Origin: Alistipes sp.
Lineage (GTDB): Bacteria > Bacteroidota > Bacteroidia > Bacteroidales > Rikenellaceae
Reading direction: 5' to 3'
DNA length: 56,043 nt
Assembly: GCA_017465055.1 (NCBI GenBank)
Contig: JAFTWZ010000012.1
Span: 1 to 56,043, forward strand
Part shown: piece after piece, positions 15,647-25,598 of the stretch
Layout of the letters: each line of letters begins with the position of its first letter
How positions within the stretch are numbered: position 1 is the stretch's first letter
Translations under genes and position numbers: made by a program
The notes under the pieces: generated by a model
Seen by the model: only the letters and a program-made list of their open reading frames with translations
What the model was told of the DNA's origin: nothing
The model's database searches: none

Positions 15647-17876
15647 CTACGCGTACCGATTTAATATCGTTAATCTTCGCTACCTCGGCTATGACGTGGC
15701 GTATATGTTCGCGCGCGCGGCTCATAGAGCTCCCCGTATCGACCTTCACAAGTATCTCGGCGCGGTACTGGCCACGTAGCATCTCGAGAGCCGAGGCCAC
15801 AGGGCCCATAACACCACTCGGAAACTTAGCACGTAGAAGCTCGGCGACGTGGTGTGCGGCGCGGCGCAGTAGCTCGTAGTCGGCGTGGTGCATAAGCAGG
15901 CGCACGAGGCGAGAGTAGGGAGGATAGCTGAAGGCACGGCGCTCCTCGAGCTCCGTAAGTGCCATAGCGCGGTAGTCGCCCGAAGCGACATATTGAATGA
16001 CGGGGTGTTTGGGTTGCGAGGTCTGGATAACCACGCGGCCACGGTCGTTGTGTCTGCCTGCGCGTCCCGAGACCTGCATCATAAGCTGAAAGGCACGCTC
16101 CGAGGCTCTAAAATCGGGCTGCGAGAGAAGGTTGTCGGCATTGAGGATGCCTACGGTGCTGACACCCTCGAAGTCGAAGCCCTTAGTGATAATCTGTGTG
16201 CCCACAAGGATATCGGTCTCGCGTGCCTCGAAGCGGTGAACGATGCGCTTAAAGGCGCTCTCCGAAGTCGACGTGTCGCCATCGAGACGGTCGACGTGTG
16301 CCTCGGGAAAGAGGTGAGTAATCTCTTCGACGACCTTCTCTGTACCAAAGCCCATAAGCGCCATATCCTGAGTTTCGCAGTTGGGACACACCGTAGTGAC
16401 GGGCTCGTTGTAGCCACAGTAGTGACACTCCATACGCGACGAGGCCTTGTGCTTGGTGAGTGTGACGTTGCAGCGTGGACAGCGAGGCGAGAAGCCACAG
16501 GTGCGGCACTGCACATAGGGCGAGTAGCCGCGACGATTCTGAAAGAGGATGGCCTGGTCGCCAGCCTCCAACGAGCGCGTGATATTCTGAAGCAGCTCGA
16601 GGTTAAAGTGTGTCTTGCGCTCGCCACGCTTAACGGCACGTATCGTGTCCGAGACAATAATTTCGGGCAGTACGCCATCGCCCCAGCGCTCGCTGAGTTC
16701 GACGTAGGCATACTTGCCAGCAAGGGCGTTCATATAGCTCTCAAGCGAGGGTGTGGCGCTACCTAAGACCACCTGTGCGTTGCAGGCGTGGGCGATATAT
16801 ACGGCCGTGTCGCGAGCATTGTAGCGCGGCGCAAGGTCGCTCTGCTTATAATTGGCGTCGTGCTCCTCATCGACGATGATAAGGCCGAGTTTGTGCGTGG
16901 GTAGGAAGATAGATGAGCGCACGCCGACGATAAGTTCGCCCCCCGATGAGCCACTTAGGCGCAGGAAGGTCTCGCCACGGCGCAGGGCTGTAAGGCGCGA
17001 GTGGTATGTAGTGGTGCGACCCTCGAAGATACGCTCGAGGCGCTCGACAAGTTGCGAGGTGATGACTATCTCGGGCACGAGCATCACTACGTCGCGCCCC
17101 GAGGCCAAAGTCTCGGCAATAAGGTGTATGTATATCTCGGTTTTTCCCGAGCCTGTGACGCCGTGAAGCAGCGCGACAAGGCTGTCGCGGTGTGCTGCGT
17201 GGATAAGCTCTAAAGCGCGGTGTTGAGCCTCGGAGAGCGTCGGTAGCAGAACATCTCCTAAGGTGCGTATTGGCTCTGCGGGGCGGTGCTCCGTGTGCAC
17301 AAGACCGAGCCTCTCGAGCGCAGCTATGTGCTCGCTTTCGGCGTCGATAAGGCGTCGCGGAATCGAGCTGTTGAGGCCTCCACGCGTAAGAGCTATCGCC
17401 CCTATCTTATCGAGCGTAGCGCAGCGACGTGGCGCGCGGCGTGAGTGCTTAGCGTTATAGTCGGCAAGGGCCTCCTCGTGTTGTAGCTCCGCGCTGAGGC
17501 GCACGTAGCGCTCCGTAGGTGGCGCTATGCTACGCTCCTCGAGCTCCTGGAGCGATGTGGCCGAGGGCTTGGCAAGTGAGGGTAGCGCTACACGCATAAC
17601 CTCGCCAAGTGAGCAGATGTAGTAGTCGGCAATCCACTCCCATAGGCGTTGCATTGCGGGCGTGAGGAGTGGCGCGGAGTAGAGGCGACGAAGTATAGGC
17701 TTGAGGCGTGGGTAGTCGGGCCTATGCTCACTGATGCTCCATACGATACCCGTATAATAACGGCTGCTGCCAAACTGTACGACCACAGCATCGCCTACTC
17801 TGACAGCCAACCCCTCGTCGAACGAGAATGTATAGGGCGGCTGCGCTAATGGTAGGACTACCTGGGCATAAAGCAT
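15624..17876 (-). CDS. priA: Primosomal replication restart helicase PriA
   Basis: A 750-residue superfamily 2 helicase that recognises stalled forks and reloads the replisome. It shows an N-terminal 3'-DNA-binding domain (about 1-105), Walker A GVTGSGKT at 239-246, DEEH at 336-339, and four CxxC pairs (CRTC, CPRC, CHYC, CPNC) of the zinc-binding domain. The helicase C-terminal motif region contains VGTQIITKGFDFEGVSTVGI and QVSGRAGRH. Length and domain order are normal. comF overlaps the 3' end. The large plus-strand open frames seen opposite this gene are codon-bias shadows. Confidence 0.97.
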   Translation of the reverse strand: MLYAQVVLPLAQPPYTFSFDEGLAVRVGDAVVVQFGSSRYYTGIVWSISEHRPDYPRLKPILRRLYSAPLLTPAMQRLWEWIADYYICSLGEVMRVALPSLAKPSATSLQELEERSIAPPTERYVRLSAELQHEEALADYNAKHSRRAPRRCATLDKIGAIALTRGGLNSSIPRRLIDAESEHIAALERLGLVHTEHRPAEPIRTLGDVLLPTLSEAQHRALELIHAAHRDSLVALLHGVTGSGKTEIYIHLIAETLASGRDVVMLVPEIVITSQLVERLERIFEGRTTTYHSRLTALRRGETFLRLSGSSGGELIVGVRSSIFLPTHKLGLIIVDEEHDANYKQSDLAPRYNARDTAVYIAHACNAQVVLGSATPSLESYMNALAGKYAYVELSERWGDGVLPEIIVSDTIRAVKRGERKTHFNLELLQNITRSLEAGDQAILFQNRRGYSPYVQCRTCGFSPRCPRCNVTLTKHKASSRMECHYCGYNEPVTTVCPNCETQDMALMGFGTEKVVEEITHLFPEAHVDRLDGDTSTSESAFKRIVHRFEARETDILVGTQIITKGFDFEGVSTVGILNADNLLSQPDFRASERAFQLMMQVSGRAGRHNDRGRVVIQTSQPKHPVIQYVASGDYRAMALTELEERRAFSYPPYSRLVRLLMHHADYELLRRAAHHVAELLRAKFPSGVMGPVASALEMLRGQYRAEILVKVDTGSSMSRAREHIRHVIAEVAKINDIKSVRVDVDVDAL

Positions 17877-17938
17877 AGCAGCAGCAGTATTTTATTTAAC
17901 CGTGAGTCTCTGTGACTAATTAGGTGTTGTCGCAGAAA

Positions 17939-18910
17939 TTAGGCCTTGTTGAGGGCGTCGAAACCCTGGCCATAGACACCCATAACCGAGCCAACAGTGA
18001 GGAAGGCGTTGGGGTCCTCCTCCTTGATGAGCTTGAGGATGGTCGAGGTGTCGCGCTTGCGGCATACAACCATAACAGCCTTAGATGGGGTCTTGGTGTA
18101 CCAGCCCATAGCATCGATGAGCGTAGCACCACGATGAGCCTTGGTGTTAATCATCTCGGCCATAGACTCGTAGTCCTTGCAGAAGATCAATATCTGGTTA
18201 GACTGCTGGTTGCCCGACTGCACCAAATCGACTGTGTAGCCAATAACGGCAATCATAATGAAACCGTAGACCATACGAGCAAAGGCCAGTGACGACAGTG
18301 GCTCGATGACAGTATCTACGCCACCATAGCTTACCGTAGTAGTGAGGAACAACGATGAGATAAGGATACCGCAGTCGGTGCCAAGCAATACCTTGCCGTA
18401 GCTTACCGTGCGGAACTTATTGATAATCATCGCTACGATATCTGTACCGCCTGTCGAGCCTCCCTGCATAAACGATACGGCGATACCAACACCGCACGAT
18501 GCAGCACCCATACATACGAGCAACAAGTCGCCAGCGGCAACCTCCGCGAACATTCGAACCATAATGCCCTGAGGGAAGTAGTCTGACTCTACAATGTTGA
18601 ACATCACAGACATCATAAGGATGCAGTACAAGGTCTTGATGCCGAACTTCCAGCCCACAATCATAACACCGAGGGCAAGCAGAATAACGTTAATGATGAA
18701 GACCAGCGTACCGATAGTGAGGAACGAGGCGATGTTGGCAGGAAGAACTGCATTGATAAGCGTAGCCAAACCTGCAGCACCACCACCCATACCACCAGCG
18801 GGAAGAACGCACTGCAACCAGCCAAAGGCGTAGCAGAACATACCAAAGGTCATCAAGAGATACTCCTTGATGCCGATAAGAATCGAACGAGAAGAGATTT
18901 TTACACCCAT
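17939..18910 (-). CDS. YitT family membrane protein
   Basis: A 323-residue integral membrane protein. Five to six hydrophobic segments fill about residues 15-225, with the glycine-rich LPAGGMGGGAAGLATLIN and FMQGGSTGGTDIVAMIINK stretches typical of the family. A cytoplasmic C-terminal DUF2179 domain occupies about 235-320 (THRGATLIDAMGWY-like region, here AHRGATLIDAMGWYTK). YitT proteins have no agreed function and are often listed as putative transporters. The gene has its own promoter at about 18981 and lies 62 bp upstream of priA. Confidence 0.88.
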   Translation of the reverse strand: MGVKISSRSILIGIKEYLLMTFGMFCYAFGWLQCVLPAGGMGGGAAGLATLINAVLPANIASFLTIGTLVFIINVILLALGVMIVGWKFGIKTLYCILMMSVMFNIVESDYFPQGIMVRMFAEVAAGDLLLVCMGAASCGVGIAVSFMQGGSTGGTDIVAMIINKFRTVSYGKVLLGTDCGILISSLFLTTTVSYGGVDTVIEPLSSLAFARMVYGFIMIAVIGYTVDLVQSGNQQSNQILIFCKDYESMAEMINTKAHRGATLIDAMGWYTKTPSKAVMVVCRKRDTSTILKLIKEEDPNAFLTVGSVMGVYGQGFDALNKA

Positions 18911-18980
18911 ATCAATTCAAAAATTAATTAAGTTGAGCTTTTGTTCTATTTACATTTATGTAAAATCCAATTTTGCGGCG

Positions 18981-19012
18981 CAAATGTACAAACTTTAGCT
19001 CGAAAAGCGCAA
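18981..19012 (-). promoter_or_regulatory. Promoter of the YitT-family gene
   Basis: On the minus strand an ATTG lies about 21 bases upstream of TACATTTG (18981-18988). The -7 box fits the Bacteroidota consensus exactly. The leader is about 65 bases. Confidence 0.55.
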
Positions 19013-19084
19013 TATTTTTCATTTATTTTATAGCTCAGTACATAACAGCCTGTTTGTTAGCTTGTTATGCACTGAGTCATAGAA

Positions 19085-21265
19085 CTAATACCAACAGCTC
19101 TTCTCGCTACCCATAGTGAATACGAGCTTGCCGCCTGAGATCACCTCGTCGTGGGTGATGTAGTTGCGCTCGAGCACCTGGCCGTTAAGCTCGACGCTCT
19201 GTATGTAGCGATTCTCGTCGCTATAACCCTCGCGAAGGATGGTAAACACGCCACCAGCGACATCAATCTCGGCCTTGTCAACAAGTGGTACGCCGATGAC
19301 GTAGCGTCCAGCAGCTGGCTCTACGGGGTAGAAACCGAGAGTAGTCATAATGTACCACGCCGACATCTGACCTACGTCCTCGTTGCCCGAGAGTCCATCA
19401 ACCTCGGTAGAGTACATCGTGTCGCAAACCTCGTAGATGCGGTCGGCAGCCTTCCAGGGCTCGCCAAGCATCGTGTAGAAGTAGATGATATGGTGGCTCG
19501 GCTCGTTGCCGTGAACATACTGGCCGATAAGACCCGAGATATCGGGAGTTACATCCTCGCCCTCCATCTTGGTGTCGGCCGTAAAGAGGCCGTCGAGCTT
19601 CTCGATGGTATTCTCAACGCCACCGAAGCACTCAACCAAAAGGTCGAGGTCCTGAGGTACAAGCCAGGTGTACTGCCAAGCGTTACCCTCGCAGTACTCG
19701 TTGGCGATGCGCGATGCGTTGAACGGATTGAAGTCCGCGCGCCACTGGCCCGTAGATGACTTGCCTCGCACGAAGCCTGTCGATGGGTCGAAGTAGTTGA
19801 GCCACGAGTGGCTGCGGTTATCAAGGTATGCAAAGGCCTCCTCCTTGCCGAGCTTCTTAGCAACCTCGGCAGCGGCAGCGTCGGCAATGGCAAACTCCAT
19901 ATCGTGGGCGATAGACTCGGCCTGCAGGTCGCGAGGCATATAGCCATACTGCTTGCGGTACTTACCGCCACGCATATCGTGCATATACGATGTCTCGAGT
20001 GCCTTCCAAGCGCGCTCAGCATCGATGCCCTCGATACCTTTGGCTACGGCATCTGCCACGGCGATGATACCTGGAGAGCCCACCATACAGCCGTTATCCC
20101 AGCCCCATAGGTGCCAGATAGGCAGGAAGCCCTGCTCGTCGCAGAGGTTAATCATCGTGTTGATAACGTCGTCCATACGCTCTGGATGGGTGATGGTCAT
20201 AAGCGGAAGCTTAGCGCGGTAGGTATCCCACAACGAGAATGTTGTATATGTGTCGTGGCCAGGGTTCTGGTGTATCTGCTGGTCGGCACCGCGATAAGTG
20301 CCGTCAACGTCAGAGAACAACGATGGCGCTACGTACATATGGTACATACCTGTGTAGAATATCTCCTCCTGCTCTTCAGTTGCGCCGTAGATGCGAATCT
20401 TTGAAATCTCGTCGTTCCACTTCTTCTCGGCAAGCTCGGCCGTAGCGTCAAACTCGGCATTGGCCACCTCGGTGTCGAAGTTGAGGTGTGCACCCTCGAT
20501 GCTTGTAGACGAGAGTGCTACCTTAACGCCAATCTGCTCGCCCTCGGTGGTCTTAAAGTGTAGGCGATAGTAATAGTTATCATCGCCAATAGGCTCGAAC
20601 TTATCGAATGGCTTCGAGAACTCAATCACGAAGTATACCTTCTGGAAGTTGGCCCAGCCGTAGGTGTGGCGGTGACCCTCGATGCGGTTGTTACCAATAG
20701 CCTCGGCATAGAGATCCTCGGGGCGATCCCAGCAACCTCCGTGCACAAGGTCGAGGATGATGGCTGCCTCATCGCTGGCAGGGAAGGTGTAGCGGTGCAG
20801 GCCACCACGCTCCGTAGCTGTCATCTCGGCGGTGATGTTGTAGCGTGTCAAGGGCACTGAGTAGTAGCCTGGGCGTACTACCTCCTTCGAGCGGTCGGCC
20901 TCAGACCAGAAGCCCGTAGAGTAGTCGCCAAGACGACCGCGACCATACTCTACTTCGCCAATAACGGGCATAAGCGTAACGTCGAAGAGGTCGCCACAGC
21001 CCGTACCCGAGAGGTGGGTGTGCGAGAAGCCGATGACGCTATTCTCCGAGTCGTGATATCCTGAGCACCAGTCCCACTCCTGCGAGATGCTGGTAGGGCC
21101 TACCTGTGTCATACCGAAAGGTACGTTTGCACCCACGAAGACGTGGCCGTGGCCGCCAGAGCCGATTTTAGGGTTTACCTTAGCGGTGTAGTCTACCTCC
21201 GCTGGTGCGCAGCATCCTACCATCATAAGTAGCGATGCGATAGCGAATAAGTTCTTGATTCTCAT
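19085..21265 (-). CDS. GH92 alpha-mannosidase, lipoprotein
   Basis: A 726-residue exported lipoprotein (lipobox LLMMVGC, Cys18) with the two-domain GH92 architecture: an N-terminal beta-sandwich (about 25-270) and a C-terminal (alpha/alpha)6 barrel. GH92 enzymes are calcium-dependent exo-alpha-mannosidases acting on N-glycans and yeast mannan. Signatures are VGANVPFGMTQVGP, GNEPSHHIIYFY (the Glu is in the position of the catalytic acid) and GLSGNEDVGQMSAWY. It follows a second GH92 by 10 bp. The linkage preference cannot be read from sequence. It is the last gene of the rlmN-GH97-GH92-GH92 run. Confidence 0.93.
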   Translation of the reverse strand: MRIKNLFAIASLLMMVGCCAPAEVDYTAKVNPKIGSGGHGHVFVGANVPFGMTQVGPTSISQEWDWCSGYHDSENSVIGFSHTHLSGTGCGDLFDVTLMPVIGEVEYGRGRLGDYSTGFWSEADRSKEVVRPGYYSVPLTRYNITAEMTATERGGLHRYTFPASDEAAIILDLVHGGCWDRPEDLYAEAIGNNRIEGHRHTYGWANFQKVYFVIEFSKPFDKFEPIGDDNYYYRLHFKTTEGEQIGVKVALSSTSIEGAHLNFDTEVANAEFDATAELAEKKWNDEISKIRIYGATEEQEEIFYTGMYHMYVAPSLFSDVDGTYRGADQQIHQNPGHDTYTTFSLWDTYRAKLPLMTITHPERMDDVINTMINLCDEQGFLPIWHLWGWDNGCMVGSPGIIAVADAVAKGIEGIDAERAWKALETSYMHDMRGGKYRKQYGYMPRDLQAESIAHDMEFAIADAAAAEVAKKLGKEEAFAYLDNRSHSWLNYFDPSTGFVRGKSSTGQWRADFNPFNASRIANEYCEGNAWQYTWLVPQDLDLLVECFGGVENTIEKLDGLFTADTKMEGEDVTPDISGLIGQYVHGNEPSHHIIYFYTMLGEPWKAADRIYEVCDTMYSTEVDGLSGNEDVGQMSAWYIMTTLGFYPVEPAAGRYVIGVPLVDKAEIDVAGGVFTILREGYSDENRYIQSVELNGQVLERNYITHDEVISGGKLVFTMGSEKSCWY

Positions 21266-21275
21266 AGGTTAGCTT

Positions 21276-23525
21276 TTAATATAATTTTAATTTTAACTCT
21301 TTTGCATTTATAAGCTCGTCGTGCCTGATGCGGAAACGGTCGGTGCTCTTGTTACCAAGCACTATGCCACCACGCTTGATGTAGTTGCCCTCACCCTCGG
21401 TGCTGATGACTATCGTGCCGTGGTCGGTATCTATCTCCACGCGATGGAAGCGTGGCGTGGTGATGGTGTAGTATGGCTCGCCAGGGCAGTCGGGGTAGAG
21501 CCCCATCATCGAGAATACGGCCCACGCCGACATCGTTCCCGTATCGTCGTTACCAGGCAGACCATCGGGCGAGGTGGTGTAGTTCTCGTCGAGCAGACGC
21601 TTAACATACTCCTGCGTAAGATGCTCGTAGCCCTTAACACGACTGAAGAGGTATGGGTAGGCGATATCGGGCTCGTTGGTAGGGTCGTAGTGACCATTCT
21701 CGAATATCCATTGCAGGCGCTCTACAAATCTCTTGCCGCCACCCATCACCTTGATAAGGCCGTCGATGTCGTGAGGCACAAAGAAGGTGTAGTTCCACGA
21801 ACTTCCTTCGTGGAAGCCTATGGTGTTGGAGAAGTTAGCTCCCGCTGCAGGGTCAAACTCGCCGACAAACTCTCCATCGGGACCTATGGGGCGCATAGCA
21901 CCGTCGGCCTTGGAGTAGTAGTTACGCCACCCAGCGGCGCGGCGCTCCATCTCGTCGGCTACGACGTTGTCGCCTATAGCGCGTGCGAAGGTGGCAAGGG
22001 CGTTGTCGGCAACGTAGTACTCTAAGGCGTGCGATACGGAGTTATCGCCCGACATATCCTGTGCAAAGAGCCCCACAGGGATGTAGCCGTGCTCGATATA
22101 TGGGTCTATGTCGGGGCGTATGGCGTTGTGCTTGCCCTCGGTCGTCGCCGAGCGGAGCATAGCGTTGTAGGCTGCCGAGATATCGAAGTCGCGCAACCCC
22201 TTGAGATAGCTATCCACGATGACTGCTATAGCTGGGTCGCCCTCCATAGTAAATGTCTCGCGACCATAGAGCTCCCAGCGTGGTAGCCAGCCACCCTCCT
22301 TCGACATATCGACCATCGAGCGAATCATATCGGTTTGCACCTCGGGGTATACCAACGTTAGGAGCTGATGTACGTTGCGGTAGGTATCCCACAGCGAGAA
22401 TACGGTGTATCGCTCATAATCTGTTGCTACGCCCGTGTGTGCACTCTCCATAGCAGGGTACTCGCCATTTATGTCGCTAAGCAGATTGGGGTGGAGCAGG
22501 GCGTGATATAGCGCGGTGTAGAATATGGTGTGGTCATCCTCCGAGCCCCCCTCTACGCGGATGCGTCCTAAGGCCTCGTTCCACTTAGCGCGCGCCTCGC
22601 TACGTACCGAGTCAAAGGATTTTGTGCCCACCTCGGCCTCGAGGTTGCGACGTGCGTTCTCGATCGATACGTACGAGATGCCCACCTTAACCTCTACCTC
22701 GGTATTGGGAGCTACCTCGCCTAACGAGAAGTAGAAGCCTATGTCGTCGCCCATAATCTCGCGTGAGTAGCTCTTATATAGCTTATACTGGCCACTATCG
22801 CCCGACCACTGTGCCTCGATGCCTGTCATCTCGGGTTGTAGCTTCCAGTAGCCTGTAGCCTCGGCCTTATGCGAGATGCGGGCCACGAAGTAGATGGGAA
22901 ATACCGCCTGGTTGGTGTAGCAGAAGGTGCCTAAGAGGCGCATACCCTCAACCTCGGTGTCGCTCACGCGACGTAGCATAGCGCCAGACTCGTTCGAGAG
23001 AGCTGTGCCTAAGTTTACAAGGATGTTGGCCTTGCCACCGTTGCGGAAGGTGTAGCGCTCTACCGAGGCACGTGCCGAGGTCGTTGCTTCGGCGCGTATG
23101 GCGTAGTTGTCGTAGGTGGTGGCGTAGTAGCCAGGTGTGGCGACCTCGTCGCTATATGTCGAGCCGTGGTCGTGGCAGTCGGGCATAACGTCGCCAACTG
23201 TCGCCATAGTGATTATAGCGCCCATCTCGGGGCAGCCCACGCCACTGAGTGCCCCGTGAGCAAAACCCACAGAATACTTGTTGCGTATATCGTAAGGCGT
23301 TGACCACCAGCGTGTGTCCTTGTCGTAGCGGTTAAGCTCCGAGCCTGTGACATTAAATGGTACAGCCGCCATCATACCGTGGGGCACGACAGCTCCTGGG
23401 TGCGTTGCCGAGTAGTCGGCCGTACCGATAAATGGGTCTACATATTTTGTATAGTCAGCCTCCTGTGCCGAGAGTGTCAAGCACGAAAGCAAAAGCGTTA
23501 ATATGGTGGTTAATACTCTTCTCAT
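21276..23525 (-). CDS. GH92 alpha-mannosidase, secreted
   Basis: A 749-residue protein with a Sec signal peptide (cleavage probably after LTLSA, no lipobox) and a full GH92 fold. Family signatures are YVDPFIGTADYSATHPGA, the TNEPDIAYPYLF segment with the presumed catalytic Glu, and GLPGNDDTGTMSAW. It is clearly diverged from the neighbouring GH92, so the pair probably differ in linkage or position: this one periplasmic, the other lipid-anchored. It lies 12 bp after GH97 and 10 bp before the second GH92. No SusC/SusD pair is present nearby, so this is not a typical complete polysaccharide utilization locus. Confidence 0.93.
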   Translation of the reverse strand: MRRVLTTILTLLLSCLTLSAQEADYTKYVDPFIGTADYSATHPGAVVPHGMMAAVPFNVTGSELNRYDKDTRWWSTPYDIRNKYSVGFAHGALSGVGCPEMGAIITMATVGDVMPDCHDHGSTYSDEVATPGYYATTYDNYAIRAEATTSARASVERYTFRNGGKANILVNLGTALSNESGAMLRRVSDTEVEGMRLLGTFCYTNQAVFPIYFVARISHKAEATGYWKLQPEMTGIEAQWSGDSGQYKLYKSYSREIMGDDIGFYFSLGEVAPNTEVEVKVGISYVSIENARRNLEAEVGTKSFDSVRSEARAKWNEALGRIRVEGGSEDDHTIFYTALYHALLHPNLLSDINGEYPAMESAHTGVATDYERYTVFSLWDTYRNVHQLLTLVYPEVQTDMIRSMVDMSKEGGWLPRWELYGRETFTMEGDPAIAVIVDSYLKGLRDFDISAAYNAMLRSATTEGKHNAIRPDIDPYIEHGYIPVGLFAQDMSGDNSVSHALEYYVADNALATFARAIGDNVVADEMERRAAGWRNYYSKADGAMRPIGPDGEFVGEFDPAAGANFSNTIGFHEGSSWNYTFFVPHDIDGLIKVMGGGKRFVERLQWIFENGHYDPTNEPDIAYPYLFSRVKGYEHLTQEYVKRLLDENYTTSPDGLPGNDDTGTMSAWAVFSMMGLYPDCPGEPYYTITTPRFHRVEIDTDHGTIVISTEGEGNYIKRGGIVLGNKSTDRFRIRHDELINAKELKLKLY

Positions 23526-23537
23526 TTAGTAGTTAAT

Positions 23538-25598
23538 CTAATCTATTCCAATTCTTGTCCTCCTCATATCCTTATCGCTACGTATGTGGGTCTTAATAAC
23601 AAAACCGCCACCAGGGGACATATCCATCTTAAGCTCTGAGGGGAAGTTATCTCCTATGACATATCGAGTGCCATTGGTTTCGATACGCGTGTAGTCGTAG
23701 TCGGTAGAGTTGTCGCCTTTATCGCTATATATCTCTATATCACCATAGTGCCAATTATCAGGACTATGTCCAAGTGTGCCAAAATTGATAGTGACTTCTC
23801 GACTGGTGTTGCCATTAAGTCCAGCATAGTATAGATATCCATCCTTTTTACCGCGCACCACGATATACTCGCCAATCTCACCATCTATAGCCGACCAAGA
23901 GTCCCACGTGGTAGGAATCTCGGCGAGGAACTTGGTGAACTCAGGCTCCGCCTCATACGCCGTAGGTGAGTCGCAAAGCATAGCTAAAGGTTGGTTGTAA
24001 ACCACATACATAGCCAGCTGATGACATCGTGTGCCCTGACTCATTGGGCGTGAGTAGCTTGGCTCATACTCCTCTCTTGAGGCGTTGCGCATAGCTCCTG
24101 GCGTGTAGTCCATAGGCCCTGCCAAGCCACGAATATAGGGTATGGTCACGTCGTAGGTTATCTGGTCGTGCTCCCTGCCGAGCCACTTCATCGTCTCCAG
24201 TCCGTGAACGCCCTCAAAATTTATGGCATTGGGGTATGTTCGTTGCAGCCCCGTAGGCTTATAAACACCGTGATAGTCAACAAGCAACTTGTATTTTGCT
24301 GCTATCTCAGCCAAGTCGTAGACAAAGCGTACCATCTCTTGGTCATCGCGGTCGAGAAAGTCCACCTTCCAGCCCTTAATGCCCATCTCGGAGTAGTGTC
24401 TGCACAGCCCCTCGATATCACGATTAAGTGCCCAGTAGCCTGCCCAGAGGATGATGCCAACGCCGCGCTTCTTGCCATAGGCGACAAGCTCGGGGATGTC
24501 TATCTCGGGGACCACTTTGTATAGGTTGGCTTCGCCCTTGACCGACCACCCCTCGTCCAAGATGACGTACTCGATGCCGTAGCGCGAGGCAAAGTCGATA
24601 TAGTACTTATATGTCTGGTTGTTGATACCTGGCTCGAAGTCCACGCCCTCCAAGCCCCAGTCGTTCCACCACTCCCAGGCCACCTTGCCAGGCTTAATCC
24701 ACGAGGTATCCTTGATGCGGCACTCATCGGCAAGTTCCCACACAAGTCTGTTATCGGCAATTGTACTCCATCCCCCTGCTTCGATAATAAGACCTCGCCA
24801 GGGGAATGTGCGCTTGCCGCTACACTCGGCGATGTAGGGTTTTCGCGACTTAACGATGCCCTGTAGCATATTGTATCCTCCCTGCTCGACAACATCGGGC
24901 ACAGGGGCAAACTCCGTATCTATGATATTATCGCCATCGCGGTTTGAGAGGAACATCCCGGGGTAGTCTTCGAGGTTGGACTCGACAATAGCCACCATCA
25001 GCTGCCCCGAACGCCTATTTACGCAATCTACGACTACTGGGGTAAATATAAGCCTGCGAGGGTCGATATCCTTGATAGCGGTCTTGGTATATGTGTTCTC
25101 AAACGAGGTCTCAAACTGTGTGGCATAGTCCGACGTGGCATCGGGGCGGAAGTTGGTGTATGGTATCCACGCTGTCTCCTCGCCTTTAAATGTAAACTCG
25201 GCCAGCTCATCCGTAACCGTATAGTCGCCCTCGATCTTCGATATAAAGCGGTAGGCAACTCCAGGATTCGGATGCTCGTAAGCGCGAAGCTCAACGGCAA
25301 AATCCTCGAACTCGACAATGGCACCGTAATACCCATCAGATGAGTAGTGTTGCACCGTAGCCTCGCCCACATTCTCGCCCCACACCCCCACGGAGGTATC
25401 CATACGTAGTCGCGAAGGGGCTACAAACTGGTAAATATCATAGTACGAGGCAGACCAACGCAGCGTGCCATCGCTCCAATCGAGGGTAATGTTCGCATCG
25501 TTAAACGCCGTAGAGACCGTAACGCTACGACCATCGGCCATAGCATTAAAGCTCGCAAGCAACGAGCAGATTACAAATAACAATCTTCGCATAATCAT
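23538..25598 (-). CDS. GH97 glycoside hydrolase
   Basis: A 686-residue exported enzyme with a signal peptide (LLFVICSLLASFNAMA). The N-terminal beta-supersandwich covers about 25-290, the catalytic TIM barrel about 290-590 (GKVAWEWWNDWG, EYVILDEGWS, GIILWAGYW), and a C-terminal beta domain the rest. GH97 includes inverting alpha-glucosidases (SusB type) and retaining alpha-galactosidases. The KVDFLDRDDQ segment carries an Asp where the retaining branch has its nucleophile, so a retaining alpha-galactosidase-like activity is the better guess. The ATG at 25598 overlaps the rlmN stop as ATGA. The frame runs on to 25910, but the signal peptide fixes the start. Confidence 0.9.
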   Translation of the reverse strand: MIMRRLLFVICSLLASFNAMADGRSVTVSTAFNDANITLDWSDGTLRWSASYYDIYQFVAPSRLRMDTSVGVWGENVGEATVQHYSSDGYYGAIVEFEDFAVELRAYEHPNPGVAYRFISKIEGDYTVTDELAEFTFKGEETAWIPYTNFRPDATSDYATQFETSFENTYTKTAIKDIDPRRLIFTPVVVDCVNRRSGQLMVAIVESNLEDYPGMFLSNRDGDNIIDTEFAPVPDVVEQGGYNMLQGIVKSRKPYIAECSGKRTFPWRGLIIEAGGWSTIADNRLVWELADECRIKDTSWIKPGKVAWEWWNDWGLEGVDFEPGINNQTYKYYIDFASRYGIEYVILDEGWSVKGEANLYKVVPEIDIPELVAYGKKRGVGIILWAGYWALNRDIEGLCRHYSEMGIKGWKVDFLDRDDQEMVRFVYDLAEIAAKYKLLVDYHGVYKPTGLQRTYPNAINFEGVHGLETMKWLGREHDQITYDVTIPYIRGLAGPMDYTPGAMRNASREEYEPSYSRPMSQGTRCHQLAMYVVYNQPLAMLCDSPTAYEAEPEFTKFLAEIPTTWDSWSAIDGEIGEYIVVRGKKDGYLYYAGLNGNTSREVTINFGTLGHSPDNWHYGDIEIYSDKGDNSTDYDYTRIETNGTRYVIGDNFPSELKMDMSPGGGFVIKTHIRSDKDMRRTRIGID

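Noticed and set aside
15885-16766. 293-codon plus-strand open frame inside priA, and similar frames opposite dxs, ispG and the GH92 genes
   Set aside because: They lie fully opposite well-recognised genes, have no family features, and are explained by strong GAG/GCC-type codon bias.
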